A DNA stretch of 64,000 nt from Arthrobacter sp. cf158 (GCF_900106835.1 NZ_FNNR01000003.1:72381-136380); one strand, 5' to 3'. Positions 7,952-16,681 are shown, counted from the stretch's first letter. The notes: generated by a model not told the origin, from the letters alone. Translations and numbers: made by a program.

Positions 7952-8691
7952 TGGCGGGGGAGCGAACAAGCCTCACGGCATACCGTCAGCACGAATCGAT
8001 GGGCGCGGCGGAGGACCTTGACTTCGCCCTGGAGCTTTTGAAACGCGCCCGCAGCGGGGAGCTGGGTCCATCGCTTCGCCTTTACCGCCCGAAGCCGACC
8101 GTAGCTTTCGGTCAGCGCGATGCCAATCTGCCGGGCTTTGGCGCTGCCGAGCTCGCGTGCAGCGACTTGGGGTTTCAGCCTCTGGTCCGCAAGGCAGGAG
8201 GGCGGGCAGCTGCCTACCACCAGGGCTCGCTGGTCATCGACCATGTAGAACCGCATCCCGATGCGATCGTTCGGGCCAAAGCCCGGTTCTCGGAGTTCGG
8301 AGAGCTGCTGGCTGGGGCGCTTCGCAGCGTCGGCGTCCACGCTGCAGTTGGTGAGATTCCGGGGGAGTACTGCCCTGGCGAGTTCAGCGTTCATGGCGAG
8401 GATCCGGACTTTCCAGCCCACCGGATCAAACTCATTGGCACCGCCCAGCGGGTGGTGTCCGGTGGTTGGCTGTTCAGTTCGGTGATCGTCGTGGAGAACT
8501 CCAAGCCCATCCGTGAGGTCCTTACAGCGAGTTATGCAGCCCTGGGCTTGGACTGGGACCCTGCAACTGCCGGCGCGGCAAATGACTTGCTGGCGCATCT
8601 TGACGTAAAGACGGTGGAGGATGCCGTGATTGAGGCCTACCGCGGCTACGCAGACGTGCTCGACGGCGACTTCCGCAGTCTTATGGCCTAG
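7951..8691 (+). CDS. Lipoate/biotin-protein ligase family protein
   Basis: 246 residues from ATG 7951, which shares one base with the upstream stop. The fold is that of LplA-type ligases: LRLYRPKPTVAFGQRD (nucleotide-loop strand), LVRKAGGRAAAYHQGSLVID corresponding to the RRxTGGGAV-like lipoyl-AMP loop, and HRIKLIGTAQRVVSGGW, which supplies the conserved catalytic Lys of the K-x-x-G-x-AQR motif. The GGR in place of TGGG is a mild departure seen in the actinobacterial subgroup as far as I recall. It likely attaches lipoate, octanoate or a related acyl group to a carrier protein. Specificity is not readable. Confidence 0.8.
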   Translation: MAGERTSLTAYRQHESMGAAEDLDFALELLKRARSGELGPSLRLYRPKPTVAFGQRDANLPGFGAAELACSDLGFQPLVRKAGGRAAAYHQGSLVIDHVEPHPDAIVRAKARFSEFGELLAGALRSVGVHAAVGEIPGEYCPGEFSVHGEDPDFPAHRIKLIGTAQRVVSGGWLFSSVIVVENSKPIREVLTASYAALGLDWDPATAGAANDLLAHLDVKTVEDAVIEAYRGYADVLDGDFRSLMA

Positions 8692-8705
8692 TGGCCGCAG
8701 CTCCT

Positions 8706-8734
8706 TTGAGCGGCCAACTTGCTGGGGCTAGTCT
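8706..8734 (+). promoter_or_regulatory. Candidate sigma-A-type promoter for the molybdopterin oxidoreductase
   Basis: TTGAGC (8706-8711), an exact 17-base spacer and TAGTCT (8729-8734) fit the housekeeping pattern. The predicted start near 8741 leaves about a 35-base leader before ATG 8776. Confidence 0.45.
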
Positions 8735-8775
8735 GAAGGAGTCAGCTACCTCATCACGCGAATCGCGGTGTCATC

Positions 8776-11103
8776 ATGGGCCGGAAAAGGGATCCAGTGG
8801 AGGATTCGGACGTAGACCTCAGTGTCAGTCCGCCAGAAAAATCCGCCGCAGGTCTACCCAGCCTGACTGAAACACTCCCGCATGCCATGGCGTACATGGG
8901 TCCTTCGCGGGCGTGGAAAACGCTGAGGGCCGTCAATCAAAAGGACGGCTTCGACTGTATGAGTTGTGCCTGGCCCGACCCACCGGAACGCAAAGTGGCC
9001 GAATTTTGCGAGAACGGCGCCAAGGCGATCGGCTGGGAAGCGGAACCCTTAAGGATCCCAACGCGCTTCTGGGCTGAGAACACCCTGGCATCGCTGGAGC
9101 ACCGGTCTGAGTACTGGCTGGGGCAGCAGGGCAGGCTAGTGGAACCCGTCTACAAAGCAGCAGGTTCGGACAGTTACGAACCTGTCCGTTGGGACCAGGC
9201 GTTTGAGATCATCGCTAAGGAATTACACGCACTCGACGCCCCGGACCAAGCAACTTTCTATACCAGCGGCCGGACCAGCAACGAGGCAGCTTTCCTTTAT
9301 CAGCTCTTTGTGCGGGCCTTCGGGACAAACAATCTTCCCGATTGTTCCAATATGTGCCATGAGTCCACGGGCGTTGCCATGGGTGAGACCATTGGCGTCG
9401 GTAAATCGGCTATCTCCTACACTGACTTCGCCGCAGCCGATCTGATCATCATCATGGGCCAGAACCCTGGTACCTGCCATCCACGAATGCTCACAGCCCT
9501 TGAAGAGGCCAAGCTGGCAGGGGCGGCGATAGTTGCCGTGAATCCCCTTCCTGAAGCGGGCCTGATCAACTTCAGGAATCCGCAGAAACCGCGAGGTTTG
9601 CTTGGCCGGGGCACAGACCTTGCTGACCAGTTCCTTCAGATCCGCCTCGCCGGGGACATGGCACTCCTGCAGGCTCTCTCCAAACGCGTCCTCGACGCCG
9701 AAAGTGCGGCGCCGGGAACGGTCCTGGACCGCGAATTTATTGATCAGCATAGCCAGGGATTCGTTGGTTTCGCCGCACACCTGGCCACACTCAACGAGCA
9801 TGATGTCCTCGAAGCCACGGGCCTGACGAGCCGCGACATCGATGAGCTTGCTGAAAGATATCTCCGTGCTGACAAGGTCATCATCACCTGGGCCATGGGG
9901 CTCACACAGCACAAGAAGGCCGTCCCAACCATCAAGGAGATCATCAACTTGCTCCTGCTGCGCGGGAACATTGGTAAGCCTGGGGCTGGTCCGTCACCAA
10001 TCCGTGGACACAGCAACGTTCAGGGTGACCGGACCATGGGGATCTGGGAAAAGATGCCACCCCGCTTCCTGGACGCAATCCAGCGGGAGTTCGGCTTTGA
10101 TCCGCCACGCAACCCCGGCCTCGATGCCGTGGACAGTATCCGCGGAATGCGGGATGGCAGGGTCAAAGTGTTGGTGGCTCTGGGTGGCAACCTTGTCCAT
10201 GCGATTTCGGATACAGCTGTGGCTGAGTCTGCGGTCCGACGGACCCGCCTGTCTGTCCAGATTTCCACCAAATTGAATCGCTCGCACGTGGTGGTGGGTG
10301 AGCAGGCGTTGATCTTGCCTGCACTGGGCCGCACCGAGATCGACAGGCAAGACGGGGTGGAGCAGTTTGTCACGGTGGAAGACACCGTCTGCGCCGTGCA
10401 CCGCTCGGCCGGGCCGTTGGAACCGATCGCCCCGGGGGTCTTGTCCGAGGTGGCCATTGTGACAGGCCTTGCCCAAGCTGTCCTGGGCCGCACCGTGCCC
10501 GTGGACTGGGCGGGCCTCCGCTCGGATTACGATGCCATCAGGGAACACATCTCCCACGTGGTGCCCGGTTTCGAGGACTTCAATGTCCGTATCCGCGAAA
10601 AGGACGGATTTGTGTTGCCCCACGGACCCAGGGACAGCCGGACCTTCCCCACAGCCACGGGCAAGGCCATGTTCTCTGTCAATGAGCTGGAGACCCTTCG
10701 CGTTCCCGAGGGCAGGCTCCTTTTGCAGACCATCCGGTCCCATGATCAGTTCAATACCAGCACGTATTCCATGAACGATCGTTACCGGGGTATCAAGAAG
10801 GGGCGAATGGTGTTGTTGGTCAATCCGGCGGACCTGGCGGAACTGGGCTGCAAGGACGGGGAGTACGTGGACGTCCACAGTGAGGCCGACGACGGTGTGG
10901 GCCGCGTGCTGCCCCAGTTGCGTTTGGTGTCATACCCCACAGCCAAGGGGTGTGCCGCTGCGTACTATCCGGAGGCGAACGTTTTGGTGCCCCTGGATTC
11001 GACGGCGGAGGACAGCAACACCCCAGCTTCGAAGTCGATAATTATTCGGCTTGAGCCGGCTGCCGCCCCGAAATTCGAGACGGCAGCCAGCCGACGACAA
11101 TGA
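8776..11103 (+). CDS. FdhF/YdeP-family molybdopterin oxidoreductase
   Basis: 775 residues, the length usual for YdeP-type formate-dehydrogenase-like proteins. Cys61-x-x-Cys64 (CMSCAWPDPPERK) is the N-terminal motif typical of this branch. YTSGRTSNEAAFLYQLF and NNLPDCSNMCHESTGVAMG follow; Cys194 in MCHESTG is at the position of the molybdenum ligand. GQNPGTCHPRM, GHSNVQGDRTMG and the C-terminal LLLQTIRSHDQFNTSTYSMNDRYRG with a molydopterin-binding barrel complete the fold. E. coli YdeP has been tied to acid resistance, but its reaction is not known. No Fe-S partner subunit, chaperone (FdhD) or cofactor gene is next to it. It ends 10 bp before the convergent MBL-fold gene. Confidence 0.85.
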   Translation: MGRKRDPVEDSDVDLSVSPPEKSAAGLPSLTETLPHAMAYMGPSRAWKTLRAVNQKDGFDCMSCAWPDPPERKVAEFCENGAKAIGWEAEPLRIPTRFWAENTLASLEHRSEYWLGQQGRLVEPVYKAAGSDSYEPVRWDQAFEIIAKELHALDAPDQATFYTSGRTSNEAAFLYQLFVRAFGTNNLPDCSNMCHESTGVAMGETIGVGKSAISYTDFAAADLIIIMGQNPGTCHPRMLTALEEAKLAGAAIVAVNPLPEAGLINFRNPQKPRGLLGRGTDLADQFLQIRLAGDMALLQALSKRVLDAESAAPGTVLDREFIDQHSQGFVGFAAHLATLNEHDVLEATGLTSRDIDELAERYLRADKVIITWAMGLTQHKKAVPTIKEIINLLLLRGNIGKPGAGPSPIRGHSNVQGDRTMGIWEKMPPRFLDAIQREFGFDPPRNPGLDAVDSIRGMRDGRVKVLVALGGNLVHAISDTAVAESAVRRTRLSVQISTKLNRSHVVVGEQALILPALGRTEIDRQDGVEQFVTVEDTVCAVHRSAGPLEPIAPGVLSEVAIVTGLAQAVLGRTVPVDWAGLRSDYDAIREHISHVVPGFEDFNVRIREKDGFVLPHGPRDSRTFPTATGKAMFSVNELETLRVPEGRLLLQTIRSHDQFNTSTYSMNDRYRGIKKGRMVLLVNPADLAELGCKDGEYVDVHSEADDGVGRVLPQLRLVSYPTAKGCAAAYYPEANVLVPLDSTAEDSNTPASKSIIIRLEPAAAPKFETAASRRQ

Positions 11104-11113
11104 CGAGGCCGGC

Positions 11114-11752
11114 CTAGTGGCCGCGCGCAATCCATTCGTCCAGGTGCGGCTTCTCCGCGCCGATGGTGGTGGAGTCCCCGTGCCCGGTGCGGACCACGGT
11201 CGCCTCCGGCAGAGGGAAAAGCCTGGTCCGGATGGAGTCGATGATGGTGGGGAAGTCGCTGTAGGAACGGCCGGTCGCGCCGGGTCCTCCTTGGAAGAGG
11301 GTGTCCCCGCTGAACAGCGTCGCTTCGCTGGCCAGGTGGAAGGACACTGAGCCTGGCGAATGCCCGGGGGTGTGGAGGGCCTTCAACGTTGACCCGGCGA
11401 CTGTGAACTCATCACCATCCATGATGGCAACGTCCGGATCTATCTCGGGAAACACCGTGCGCCACAGCATCCAGTCGTCCTGGTGCAGGTGGATGGGGGC
11501 TTTGACGAGTTCCCAGAACGCGCCGGCGGAACTGATGTGGTCGTCATGACCGTGCGTGAGCAGGATGGCTTTGACCGTTCGCTCGCCCACAGCCTGGCGA
11601 ATTGCTTCGGGGTTGTGGGCGGGGTCTATGACGATGCACTCGGAATCGTCGCCGATGATCCAGACGTTGTTGTCCACGTCCCAGGTTCCGCCGTCGAGGG
11701 AGAACGTCCCGGAGGTGACTACGCGATCGATGGTGACGTTGCCGGCGCTCAC
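11114..11752 (-). CDS. MBL-fold metallo-hydrolase, probable S-formylmycothiol hydrolase partner of MscR
   Basis: 212 residues from a GTG overlapping the mscR stop by 4 bases (GTGA). The metallo-beta-lactamase metal motif [10 protein letters not shown] and downstream [25 protein letters not shown] and RTGHGDSTT supply the expected His/Asp ligands of a glyoxalase-II-like hydrolase. An MBL protein also follows mscR in mycobacteria, as I recall (Rv2259/Rv2260). By that context it may hydrolyse the S-formylmycothiol made by MscR to formate and mycothiol. This step is an inference from gene neighbourhood; another thioester is possible. Confidence 0.8.
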   Translation of the reverse strand: MSAGNVTIDRVVTSGTFSLDGGTWDVDNNVWIIGDDSECIVIDPAHNPEAIRQAVGERTVKAILLTHGHDDHISSAGAFWELVKAPIHLHQDDWMLWRTVFPEIDPDVAIMDGDEFTVAGSTLKALHTPGHSPGSVSFHLASEATLFSGDTLFQGGPGATGRSYSDFPTIIDSIRTRLFPLPEATVVRTGHGDSTTIGAEKPHLDEWIARGH

Positions 11753-12834
11753 AGCTCAACCACCGATCGCAGTACGGCACCGTGGTGCATTTTGTCGAAC
11801 GCTTCTTCCACCTGGTTGATGGTGATGCGCTCCGTCACGAAGGCGTCCAGATCCAGCTTGCCTTGCTTGTACAGGTCCACCAGCATGGGGAAGTCCCGGG
11901 AGGGCAGGCAGTCGCCGTACCAGGATGACTTGAGTGATCCGCCACGGCCAAAAACGTCCAGCAGCGGCAGTTCCAGTGTCATTTCCGGTGTGGGGACGCC
12001 TACCAGGACCACGGTTCCAGCGAGGTCGCGGGCGTAGAAGGCCTGCTTGTACGTTTCGGGACGTCCGACGGCGTCAATCACCACGTCTGCTCCGAAGCCA
12101 CCGGTGAGTGCACGGATCGCCTCGACGGGGTCGCCAGAGGACGAGTCCACGGTGTGGGTTGCGCCGAGCTCCTTGGCGCGTTCGAGCTTCTTGGCGTCGA
12201 TGTCCACAGCGATGATGGTGGTGGCGCCTGCGAGCGCGGCGCCCGCGATGGCTGCCACACCAACGCCACCGCAGCCGATGACGGCTACGGAGTCGCCGCG
12301 CTTGACGCCGCCGGTGTTGAGGGCGGCGCCCAAGCCTGCCATGACGCCGCAGCCGAGCAGGCCGACTGCGGCGGCATCGGCGTCGGGGTCTACCTTGGTG
12401 CATTGCCCGGCGGCCACCAGAGTCTTCTCGATAAAGGCGCCGATGCCCAGGGCCGGCGAGAGTTCAGTGCCGTCCTCGAGGGTCATTTTCTGGGTGGCGT
12501 TGTGGGTGTTGAAGCAGTACTGGGCCTGGCCGCGGTTGCACGCCCGGCAGTTGCCACAGACGGCGCGCCAGTTGAGTACCACGCGGTCTCCGGGTGCGAC
12601 GTCCGTGACGTCGGGGCCCACTGCGCTGACCACGCCGGTTGCTTCGTGTCCCAGGAGGAACGGGAAGTCGTCGCTGATGCCACCGAGTTTGTAGTGGAGG
12701 TCGGTGTGGCAGACGCCGCTGGTGAGGATGTCCACCAGTGCTTCGCCGGGGCCGGGTTCGGGAACCAGGATGGTTTCGAGGGTTGCCGGTGCGCCTTTGG
12801 AGCGAACGACGACACCTTTGACTGCGTGGACCAT
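11749..12834 (-). CDS. mscR: S-(hydroxymethyl)mycothiol dehydrogenase
   Basis: 361 residues; the ATG at 12834 has AAGGGA 9 bases upstream and is preferred over the longer frame to 12882. A zinc-dependent class III-like alcohol dehydrogenase: [13 protein letters not shown] and [10 protein letters not shown] hold the catalytic zinc ligands, [15 protein letters not shown] is the structural zinc lobe, and [13 protein letters not shown] is the NAD-binding loop. [18 protein letters not shown] and [14 protein letters not shown] match the mycothiol-dependent subgroup. It oxidises S-hydroxymethylmycothiol, formed from formaldehyde and mycothiol, with NAD, and MscR can also reduce S-nitrosomycothiol. 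It is translationally coupled to the MBL hydrolase. Confidence 0.88.
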   Translation of the reverse strand: MVHAVKGVVVRSKGAPATLETILVPEPGPGEALVDILTSGVCHTDLHYKLGGISDDFPFLLGHEATGVVSAVGPDVTDVAPGDRVVLNWRAVCGNCRACNRGQAQYCFNTHNATQKMTLEDGTELSPALGIGAFIEKTLVAAGQCTKVDPDADAAAVGLLGCGVMAGLGAALNTGGVKRGDSVAVIGCGGVGVAAIAGAALAGATTIIAVDIDAKKLERAKELGATHTVDSSSGDPVEAIRALTGGFGADVVIDAVGRPETYKQAFYARDLAGTVVLVGVPTPEMTLELPLLDVFGRGGSLKSSWYGDCLPSRDFPMLVDLYKQGKLDLDAFVTERITINQVEEAFDKMHHGAVLRSVVEL

Positions 12835-12980
12835 GGAGAGCTTCCCTTCGGGATCGCGGGGAGCGGCCCGATTAAAATGCAACAGGGCCCGCTACGGATT
12901 CCATTCTGTCTATCACAGGTGGCAGACAGTGCGTGGATTGTTCCGTGCGGACCCCGGGCATGAAGCCGGCTAACAGGGCC

Positions 12981-13238
12981 TTATGCGGCGAGGCGGCTTT
13001 GGACCTCGGAAGCGGAGGGGTTGGTGGCCGCGGTGCCGTCCGGGAAAAGAACGGTAGGAACGGTGCGGTTGCCTCCGTTGAGCTTCTCGACGAGTTCGGC
13101 GGTGCCATCTACTTCTTCGATGTTGATCTCGGTGTAGCCGATGCCCTTGGCGTCCAACTGCTTCTTCAGACGGTTGCAGTAGCCGCACCAGGTGGTCGAG
13201 AACATGGTGATGGTGCCGGAGTCGGGAGTGAAATCCAC
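12981..13238 (-). CDS. mrx1: Mycoredoxin (glutaredoxin-like protein)
   Basis: 85 residues from a GTG at 13238, chosen because GAGGAG lies about 7 bases upstream; the frame extends to 13289 without a better site. MFSTTWCGYCNRLKKQL carries the redox pair Cys18-GY-Cys21, followed by cis-Pro TVPTVLFPDG, in the standard glutaredoxin fold. Mycoredoxins reduce mixed disulfides between proteins and mycothiol, using mycothiol and mycothiol disulfide reductase. It lies just upstream of mscR on the same strand (146 bp apart), so the three genes may form a mycothiol redox cluster, though a separate mscR promoter is possible. Confidence 0.85.
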   Translation of the reverse strand: MDFTPDSGTITMFSTTWCGYCNRLKKQLDAKGIGYTEINIEEVDGTAELVEKLNGGNRTVPTVLFPDGTAATNPSASEVQSRLAA

Positions 13239-13291
13239 AGAGCTCTCCTCAGTATTGGTCGTTTTCACGGGGTGGTTCGTTCCTATCAACG

Positions 13292-13338
13292 GTAACCCGG
13301 TGCCGAATAATTCCCGTTCGGCTGCGTAGCCGGGTTAC
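13292..13338. repeat. Nested inverted repeats between mycoredoxin and SRAP genes
   Basis: The outer arms GTAACCCGG (13292-13300) and CCGGGTTAC (13330-13338) are perfect 9-base complements. Inside them GCCGAA (13302-13307) and TTCGGC (13317-13322) are perfect 6-base complements. Together they can form a long imperfect hairpin between two divergent starts. It could be an operator or an RNA structure; no known regulator motif was recognised. Confidence 0.5.
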
Positions 13339-13386
13339 GTCACTTCCGCGCTGGTGCGTTGACCTGGGAACGGGCAGACTGTTCGC

Positions 13387-14151
13387 ATGTGTGGACGATA
13401 TGTAATGGCCCGTGCGGTGGGTGACCTGCTCGCCGACTTCGATGCCGAACTTGAGAACGAGATTGCCCTCGAGAAGTCGTGGAACGTAGCGCCGACCGAT
13501 GCGGTTCCCATCGTGCTGGAGCGGCTGGTGGATGACGAGGTGAAACGGCAACTCCATGTGGCTAAATGGGGGTTGGTGCCGTCATGGGCCAAGGATCCGA
13601 AGGGCGGTGCGCGGCTGATCAATGCCCGCAGCGAGACGCTGTTGGAGAAGCCATCCTTCAAGAAGGCAGCGGTAGCCCGCCGGTGCGCTGTTCCTGCGGA
13701 TGGGTATTACGAGTGGAAAAAGGGCGAGGGCAAGAGCAAACAACCGTACTACGTGCACCCGGGGGATGGTCACGGATTGGTGTTCGCCGGTTTGTATGAA
13801 TGGTGGCGGGACCAGGCTGCTTCCCCTGACGATCCAGGACGTTGGCTGCTGTCCATGTCCATCCTCACTGCCGACACGCCAACTGCTGAGTCAGCCCGGA
13901 CCCGGCGCAGTGCCTCAGTGTTTGACGAACTCACTGCCCTCCACGATCGTGTTCCCTTGCCCATGAGCACAGAGACAATGGAAGCGTGGTTGGATCCGCG
14001 GGAGAAGGACGCTGAGGGCCTGGTGGAACTGGTCCGCTCCGGGGCGCACCATGCCGCTGGCGATTGGACACTGGACGCGGTGGGTGCCGCGGTCGGAAAT
14101 GTCCGGAACAACTCCCCGGAACTCATTGAACCGGTGGAAGGTCTCTTCTAG
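13387..14151 (+). CDS. SOS response-associated peptidase-family (SRAP) protein, YedK/HMCES homologue
   Basis: 254 residues. MCGRYV places the catalytic Cys at position 2, exposed once the initiator Met is removed. INARSE (Asn79), GYYEW (Glu109) and LHDRVPLPM (His186) are the other active-site residues of the SRAP fold. YedK/HMCES proteins form a thiazolidine crosslink between Cys2 and abasic sites in single-stranded DNA, shielding them from error-prone bypass and breakage. No LexA box was found upstream. It is convergent with, and 1 bp from, the hypothetical gene on the other strand. Confidence 0.88.
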   Translation: MCGRYVMARAVGDLLADFDAELENEIALEKSWNVAPTDAVPIVLERLVDDEVKRQLHVAKWGLVPSWAKDPKGGARLINARSETLLEKPSFKKAAVARRCAVPADGYYEWKKGEGKSKQPYYVHPGDGHGLVFAGLYEWWRDQAASPDDPGRWLLSMSILTADTPTAESARTRRSASVFDELTALHDRVPLPMSTETMEAWLDPREKDAEGLVELVRSGAHHAAGDWTLDAVGAAVGNVRNNSPELIEPVEGLF

Positions 14152-14152
14152 C

Positions 14153-14542
14153 TTAGAGAGCCTCGTTCACCGGCACGCCGGACTGGAAGTCGCGGCCGTC
14201 CGCCTCACTGAAGGCTGTCATGACGTGGCCTTTGCTCAGCCCGTGGATTGCCGACATCGGGAAGTTGCCGGTGATGACGTTGCCGGAGTGTTCCACGCCT
14301 TTGATGTCGTAGTTTTCCTCTGCGCTGAGGGAATGGTTGAAGGAGTAGAACGAGATCGCCTCACCATTCATGAACTCAATACCGAGCCTGCGCTGTGAGG
14401 AATAATCTTCGCTGGCAGCAACAAGGCCCACGACGTAAGCGCCGGAGCCTGGGATGTTGCCGTCAATTTCGAAGACTGCCACAAGGTTGTCGTCTGCGGC
14501 GGAGATGTTGACCTGCTTCAGGAGTGCGTCATTGGTGCTCAT
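14153..14542 (-). CDS. Hypothetical protein, about 130 residues
   Basis: 129 residues from ATG 14542 (an AGGA-containing stretch lies upstream). No family is recognised. The composition is that of a small soluble beta-rich protein: EIDGNIPGSGAYVVGLV, QRRLGIEFMNGEAISFYSFNHS and GNVITGNFPMSAIHGLSKG look like alternating strands and turns. It has no Cys, no signal peptide and no membrane helix. It lies downstream of the TetR gene with a 46-bp gap on the same strand, so the order of transcription would be TetR then this gene. Confidence 0.65.
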   Translation of the reverse strand: MSTNDALLKQVNISAADDNLVAVFEIDGNIPGSGAYVVGLVAASEDYSSQRRLGIEFMNGEAISFYSFNHSLSAEENYDIKGVEHSGNVITGNFPMSAIHGLSKGHVMTAFSEADGRDFQSGVPVNEAL

Positions 14543-14588
14543 TCCACAATCCTGCTCTGTGGACCCGCTGCCGTCCACCCCTGGGCTG

Positions 14589-15125
14589 TCATCCTTCCAG
14601 GAGACGCTGGATGCTGCGTGCCACGGCTGCGGTGTCGATGCCCTGCCCCTTGCGGGCGGTGAGCAGATGCAGGGCAAGCCCGTCGCTGTAGTCGGACACT
14701 GCTTCCGCGCGGGTCCGTGCTTCGGGCATCCCCATGCCTTGGAGAAGTTGCGCCAATGCCGATACCAAGCGCTCGTGCCCTGCGGCGACTACCTCGGGCT
14801 GGTCCAGAGCCAAAACGAAGCGTGCCCGGGTCAACTCAGCGTTTTCATGCGCGAGCCCTATGACGGCTCCGGCGAGTTGCTCCGCCAAGGATGCTGCCGA
14901 CGTCGGAAATTCTAACTGTCCCTGCTGCAGCAGGAGGCGGTCCAGTTCTTCAACGCGATCGACGGCGGCGCTCACCAACGCGGCACGGCTGCGGAAGTAA
15001 TTGGAGGTAGTTCCGACGGCGACACCGGCCTGGGCATCGACGGCACGATGGGTGAGCCCCTTGAGTCCTTGGGTGGCGACCACCGCGATCGCAGCGTCGG
15101 CAAGGTGGGTTCGGCGGTCATGCAT
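14589..15125 (-). CDS. TetR-family transcriptional regulator
   Basis: 178 residues. The N-terminal helix-turn-helix is clear: HLADAAIAVVATQGLKGLTHRAVDAQAGVAVGTTSNYFRSRAALV, with the recognition helix VAVGTTSNYF near residues 33-45. The remainder is an all-helical ligand-binding domain with no obvious signature for its ligand. It is divergent from the FAD monooxygenase across a 58-bp gap that contains a perfect palindrome. It probably represses the monooxygenase and itself until an aromatic or hydrophobic effector is present. Confidence 0.85.
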   Translation of the reverse strand: MHDRRTHLADAAIAVVATQGLKGLTHRAVDAQAGVAVGTTSNYFRSRAALVSAAVDRVEELDRLLLQQGQLEFPTSAASLAEQLAGAVIGLAHENAELTRARFVLALDQPEVVAAGHERLVSALAQLLQGMGMPEARTRAEAVSDYSDGLALHLLTARKGQGIDTAAVARSIQRLLEG

Positions 15126-15155
15126 GGGGGAAGTCTAGCTTCACCCCCTATCAAC

Positions 15156-15169
15156 ACTACAAATGTAGT
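15156..15169. promoter_or_regulatory. Candidate TetR operator
   Basis: ACTACAAATGTAGT is a perfect 6-base inverted repeat (ACTACA/TGTAGT) about a two-base centre. It sits in the 58-bp gap between the divergent TetR and monooxygenase starts, which is the usual place for an autoregulatory TetR site. Confidence 0.55.
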
Positions 15170-15183
15170 AGTACAGTGTGGGC

Positions 15184-16251
15184 ATGAAAAAAGTGGAGAT
15201 CATTGGCGGCGGAATAGCCGGGCTGGCGCTCGCCGCCAGGCTCGATCCCGGCACGTTTGACGTCACGGTGTACGAGCAAAGGCCCCAACTCCCCACGGTG
15301 GGAACCACGCTGGCAATGTGGACCAAGGCCCAGGATGCCTTGGCCGAACTTGGGATACTCGGAGCAGCGCGGAGCAGGGGAGCCATTATCAAAACCGGCG
15401 CCCTGCGGGCTCCATCGGGAGCCCCCATGCTGTCCATGGAGGGGGAAGGGCTCATGGGGATATCCCGGCCTGAACTGCTGAGGCTTCTGGATTCTGCAGT
15501 GCCGGAAACGGTGACCCGGGTGACGCAAAGAGTGGATCACCTCCCCAGCGACACCTGGCTTACGGTGGGTGCAGATGGAGTCAACAGCGTCGTCCGCAGG
15601 CGCTGCTGGGGTGAAAGCAGTGCTGCCCGCGCAACTCCCTTTCTTGCGGTCCGCGGAGTAGTTCCGGGAACACCCTCGACTCATGACATCGGCGAATACT
15701 GGGGACGGGGAGAGATCTTCGGTTTGGCGCCTGCCGGGGGTGGAAGTAACTGGTACGCATCATTCCGTTCCGATCTTGGTCCGGACAAGGTGGATGTCCC
15801 CGAAGCGCTGGACGTGACGCGGGCCCGATACGCGCACTATTCCCCTGCTGTGCGGAAGGTACTCGCTGCGGCCTCCCCGGAAACATCGCTGGCGCAGCGC
15901 ATCTGGACCACCCCACCGCTGCGCCGCTATGCACGGGGCAATGTGGTGTTGGTAGGAGATGCGGCACATGCCATGACCCCAAATCTTGGACGCGGCGCCT
16001 GTGAAGCGCTGGTAGATGCCGTGACCCTGGGTGGACTGCTCAACACGCTGCCCATGGAGGATGCGCTCGCAGCATATGGCAGGAAACGCCTACGCCGCAC
16101 CCAGCAACTGAGGGTGGCATCATCGCTGATGGGGACCATAGCCCTCGCGCAAGGCATGCAGCCATGGAGGGATGCCTTGCTGACGCAGGCAGGCAAGCGG
16201 GTATCGAAGCGCCGGGAGAAAGCCCAGGAGGGTGTTCAACCTTCGAAGTAG
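15184..16251 (+). CDS. FAD-dependent monooxygenase (PHBH-fold)
   Basis: 355 residues from ATG 15184; a GTG at 15178 is in frame and both lack a strong Shine-Dalgarno. The Rossmann motif VEIIGGGIAGLALAARL opens the chain. TVGADGVNSVVRRR is the DG motif and VVLVGDAAHAMTPNLGRGA is the GD motif of class A flavoprotein hydroxylases. Such enzymes use NAD(P)H and oxygen to hydroxylate aromatic or polyketide-like substrates, or to inactivate drugs. The short length and lone position give no substrate. Control by the divergent TetR protein is likely from context. Confidence 0.82.
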   Translation: MKKVEIIGGGIAGLALAARLDPGTFDVTVYEQRPQLPTVGTTLAMWTKAQDALAELGILGAARSRGAIIKTGALRAPSGAPMLSMEGEGLMGISRPELLRLLDSAVPETVTRVTQRVDHLPSDTWLTVGADGVNSVVRRRCWGESSAARATPFLAVRGVVPGTPSTHDIGEYWGRGEIFGLAPAGGGSNWYASFRSDLGPDKVDVPEALDVTRARYAHYSPAVRKVLAAASPETSLAQRIWTTPPLRRYARGNVVLVGDAAHAMTPNLGRGACEALVDAVTLGGLLNTLPMEDALAAYGRKRLRRTQQLRVASSLMGTIALAQGMQPWRDALLTQAGKRVSKRREKAQEGVQPSK

Positions 16252-16285
16252 GTTTTGCCGGGGCGTCGGCGTAAACTCGAACTAT

Positions 16286-16301
16286 TCGAACATACTTTCG
16301 A
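16286..16301. promoter_or_regulatory. LexA (SOS) box
   Basis: TCGAACATACTTTCGA matches the actinobacterial LexA consensus TCGAAC-N4-GTTCGA in 11 of 12 defined positions. It lies 33 bp before the DUF6504 start, upstream of dnaE2, whose homologues are DNA-damage induced. Confidence 0.75.
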
Positions 16302-16333
16302 ATAAGGGTTATCCGGCGTGAAGAGGTGTGGAA

Positions 16334-16678
16334 ATGGGGCTGTTCAGCGAGTCCGTGGACGTCGACTGTACTGACCTGGGCCAGCCACGGACAGTCCACT
16401 GGAAAGGGCACCCCTGCACAGTCATCAATGAACCTGTCCGATGGTATGAACGCCGCCAATGGTGGATCGAAGAAAGCCGCGCCCCCCTGGGCAGTGGAGC
16501 GGGACTGGTAGACCACGAGATCTGGCGGGTACAGCTTGAACCCCAGCAAGAGCAAACACCTGCCACCCATGCCATCACCCTTGACCTCGTCAGGCACGTA
16601 GGCAGCGGACGATGGCGCCTCCTTCGCATCCACGCCGCCGCGCCGGCGCATGCCGTAGAACCCGACGAAGCAGCGTGA
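16334..16678 (+). CDS. DUF6504 family protein (SOS mutagenesis-associated)
   Basis: 114 residues from ATG 16334, with GAAGAGG about 7 bases upstream (a GTG at 16328 is also in frame). The sequence VHWKGHPCTVINEPVRWYERRQWW and HEIWRVQLE, then VRHVGSGRWRLLRIH, matches the small DUF6504 proteins encoded with ImuB and DnaE2 in actinobacteria. Biochemical role is unknown; linkage suggests it assists translesion synthesis. It follows a LexA box and ends 3 bases before the dnaE2 start, so the pair is almost certainly one damage-induced transcript. Confidence 0.75.
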   Translation: MGLFSESVDVDCTDLGQPRTVHWKGHPCTVINEPVRWYERRQWWIEESRAPLGSGAGLVDHEIWRVQLEPQQEQTPATHAITLDLVRHVGSGRWRLLRIHAAAPAHAVEPDEAA

Positions 16679-16681
16679 ACC

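Noticed and set aside
9994..10878. Reverse-strand open frame inside the YdeP-type oxidoreductase
   Set aside because: It is antisense to a well-supported coding region, His-rich from reversed GC-biased codons, with no motif.
13400..13420. A LexA box controlling the SRAP gene
   Set aside because: The region upstream has TTCGTTCC and CCGTTCGG pieces but no TCGAAC-N4-GTTCGA arrangement; the perfect dyads there have different spacing.
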